Source: Myxococcota bacterium (lineage in GTDB: Bacteria > Myxococcota_A > UBA9160 > UBA4427). Taken from it: a stretch of DNA of 54,152 nucleotides. The DNA is taken from positions 70,571-124,722 of the forward strand of contig JAPKBZ010000002.1 in assembly GCA_028823175.1 (NCBI GenBank), in the 5' to 3' direction. The translations under genes and the position numbers were made by a program. Below the pieces are notes generated by a model. The model had not been told where the DNA came from. It worked only from the letters and a program-made list of their open reading frames with translations, and did not search any database. Position 1 is the stretch's first letter. The number at the start of each line of letters is the position of its first letter. Shown here piece after piece: positions 52,514 to 54,152 of this stretch.

Positions 52514-54151
52514 ATGGCCCTAGTTGATGGCGGCGTGCTCGCCGCTCGACAGTTGAAGAAATCCGGAGTCGACACCCTATTCGGCGTGGTGGCCGGCCCG
52601 ATGATCGAACTCTTCGCCGGAGCCCAACGCGAGGGCCTCAAGGCGGTGGGCTGCCGGCACGAGATGAACGGCGCCCTAATGGCCTCGGCGTGGGGTTGGC
52701 AGAAAAAGCTCCCGGGAATTTTCGTGGCAGGCTCGGGCCCGGCCGTCACCAACTGCGTCACCCCCCTCTATATCGCCACCGAAAGCGCCATGCCCTTGAT
52801 CGTTCTCGGAGGCTCGGCCTACTCGAACACAACGGGACTGGGTGGTTTCCAAGAACTCGATCAGATCGCGGCCACCCGCTCGGTCTGCAAGTGGACCGGG
52901 CGTGTCGACTCCACCGAGCGCATCCCCGAGTGGATTCACCTGGCCATGGGAAAGGCTCTCGAAGGAAAACCTGGCGGCGTCTACCTCGATTTCCCCGGCG
53001 ATCTGGTTTCGGCCAAGGCCGAAGAGGACAATATCGACTTTCGCGAAGCCCCAGAAATTTCCATCCCCCACCCCGACCCCGACGCCGTTCAGCGCATCGC
53101 CGACCTTCTGGCCAGCGCGGAGCGCCCGCTGATTTTGGTGGGCAAGGGAGCCGCTTGGTCCGACGCCGGGCCAGCCATCCAGAAGCTAGTGGATCTCGGA
53201 ATTCCCTACGTGTGCGCGCCCATGGCTCGGGGCACCCTACCCGACGATCACCCGAATTTCGCCAACGCGGCTCGCTCCCAGGCACTCTCGGGCGCCGATG
53301 TCGTCGTCATGTTCGGGGGGCGCTTCAACTGGATCTTCGGCATGGGGCGGCGCTTCGCGCCCGATGCCAAGCTCATCCAGGTCGATATCGAAGCCGAGGA
53401 AATGACTTCGGGCGCCAAGATCAGCCAGGGCATTGTGGCCGACGCCCGGGCCACCGCCGAAGCGCTGGCCACCGCCCTGACCCAGGCTTCCCTCACTCGT
53501 AGCGCCGCGGGGTGGCTGCAGGGATTGCGTGAAAAGGCACAACACAATGAAGCGGGGCTGCTCGCCGCCCAACACGACAATTCCCAGCCCATCAACCCCT
53601 ACCGGGTCGTCGCCGAGATCAAAGATGCCCTTCCCCGGGACGCCATCGTCACCGCCGAGGGCGAGACCACCATGGGGATCTGCCGGGCCATGCTTCCCTC
53701 GTTTGTGAACCGCAGCCGCTTCAACGCGGGCACCACCGGTTCCATGGGCGTGGGCGTCCCCTATGCGGTGGGGGCGAGCCTCGCCTCCCCGGATCGCCTT
53801 TCCGTCGGCGTGCTCGGCGACTATGCCTTCGGCGCCGCCGCCATGGCCGTAGAAACCGCCGCCCGGGTGGGAGCCAACCCGCTGCTCGTCGTCCTCAACA
53901 ACGAGGGCATCGCCGGCCATATGCTTCAGGATCACATGCTCCCCCCCGATTCCCCGATGATCGCCTCGCTGCTTCCGGCACGATATGAAAAAATGGCGGA
54001 GATGGTCGACGGCCACGCGGAGTACGTCGACACAGCCGAAGGCATCCGCCCTGCCCTGGACCGTGCCATGGCCTCAGGAAAAATCGCTATCGTCCATGTG
54101 CGAGTCGATCCAAAAGCCTCACGAATAGGCGGGACGAACTATCTCCAGTAA
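52514..54151 (+). CDS. thiamine-diphosphate-dependent enzyme (oxalyl-CoA decarboxylase/acetolactate-synthase family)
   Basis: 545 residues from ATG 52514 behind GGGAGGA. The three domains of the family are visible: Pyr domain with catalytic Glu50 in CRHEMNGALMA, central domain from about 190, and PP domain with the ThDP/Mg motif VGVLGDYAFGAAAM followed by LLVVLNNEGI (GDY instead of GDG, then NN). GTTGSMGVGVPYAVGA is the preceding substrate-side loop. It is shorter than typical acetolactate synthases and resembles oxalyl-CoA or 2-hydroxyacyl-CoA lyase types that act on CoA thioesters. The exact reaction is not decidable here. Complete within the window; the stop is one base before its end. Confidence 0.85.
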   Translation: MALVDGGVLAARQLKKSGVDTLFGVVAGPMIELFAGAQREGLKAVGCRHEMNGALMASAWGWQKKLPGIFVAGSGPAVTNCVTPLYIATESAMPLIVLGGSAYSNTTGLGGFQELDQIAATRSVCKWTGRVDSTERIPEWIHLAMGKALEGKPGGVYLDFPGDLVSAKAEEDNIDFREAPEISIPHPDPDAVQRIADLLASAERPLILVGKGAAWSDAGPAIQKLVDLGIPYVCAPMARGTLPDDHPNFANAARSQALSGADVVVMFGGRFNWIFGMGRRFAPDAKLIQVDIEAEEMTSGAKISQGIVADARATAEALATALTQASLTRSAAGWLQGLREKAQHNEAGLLAAQHDNSQPINPYRVVAEIKDALPRDAIVTAEGETTMGICRAMLPSFVNRSRFNAGTTGSMGVGVPYAVGASLASPDRLSVGVLGDYAFGAAAMAVETAARVGANPLLVVLNNEGIAGHMLQDHMLPPDSPMIASLLPARYEKMAEMVDGHAEYVDTAEGIRPALDRAMASGKIAIVHVRVDPKASRIGGTNYLQ

Positions 54152-54152
54152 A

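Overview
The window is a dense, high-GC chromosomal stretch with no rRNA, tRNA, IS element, phage gene or CRISPR array that I could see. A Gram-negative envelope is indicated by an outer-membrane barrel protein ending in Phe, a lipoprotein, signal peptides and a cytochrome c'-like haem protein. The gene mix (many SDRs and TetR regulators, sulfotransferases, acyl-CoA dehydrogenases, a one-chain acyl-CoA carboxylase, DUF3604, a multi-PilZ protein) resembles uncultured delta-proteobacterial or Myxococcota/Binatota-like lineages. That placement is inference and is not proven by any marker gene here.

Layout. 0.1-6.2 kb: alpha/beta hydrolase, PhyH-type dioxygenase, D-2-hydroxyacid dehydrogenase, cytochrome c'-like protein and a ProA-type aldehyde dehydrogenase. 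6.2-11.5 kb (minus strand): a tightly overlapping set of alkylsulfatase-like MBL hydrolase, sulfotransferase, SDR and PlsC-type acyltransferase, preceded by a COQ4-family gene divergent from a TetR gene. 12.3-20 kb: ApaG, SDR, APH-like kinase, TetR, Rieske oxygenase, LLM flavin oxidoreductase, SGNH hydrolase and a membrane metallophosphoesterase. 20-29 kb (minus strand): a 1139-residue biotin-dependent carboxylase, a DUF3604 protein, an uncharacterised 501-residue protein, a second sulfotransferase and an SDR. This SDR is divergent from a TetR-SDR pair (29.1-30.6 kb).

31-39 kb (plus strand): a three-PilZ protein with a pseudo-receiver, then nitroreductase, two acyl-CoA-dehydrogenase-fold flavoproteins, a ketosteroid-dehydrogenase-like flavoprotein, a 41-residue Cys/Trp-rich lipoprotein, a queuosine-precursor transporter and an AlkA-type glycosylase. 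39.2-40.6 kb (minus strand): an RluA-type pseudouridine synthase overlapping a gene for what is, in other bacteria, its fused N-terminal half. 41-54 kb: hybrid histidine kinase, aldehyde dehydrogenase, GT39-like membrane protein, DEAD-box helicase, beta-lactamase-fold hydrolase, amidohydrolase, outer-membrane barrel and a ThDP enzyme with an unusual structured leader.

Taken together, most genes suggest catabolism or remodelling of lipids, steroids or other hydrophobic compounds, run by small TetR-controlled modules: CoA-ester dehydrogenation and carboxylation, flavin and Rieske oxygenation, sulfation and possible desulfation, and alcohol/aldehyde oxidation. The items I consider most worth a second look are the sulfotransferase/alkylsulfatase operon, the DUF3604/501-aa/sulfotransferase set, the small lipoprotein, the split RluA partner and the structured leader before the ThDP enzyme. 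I do not see a clear new defence or mobile system.
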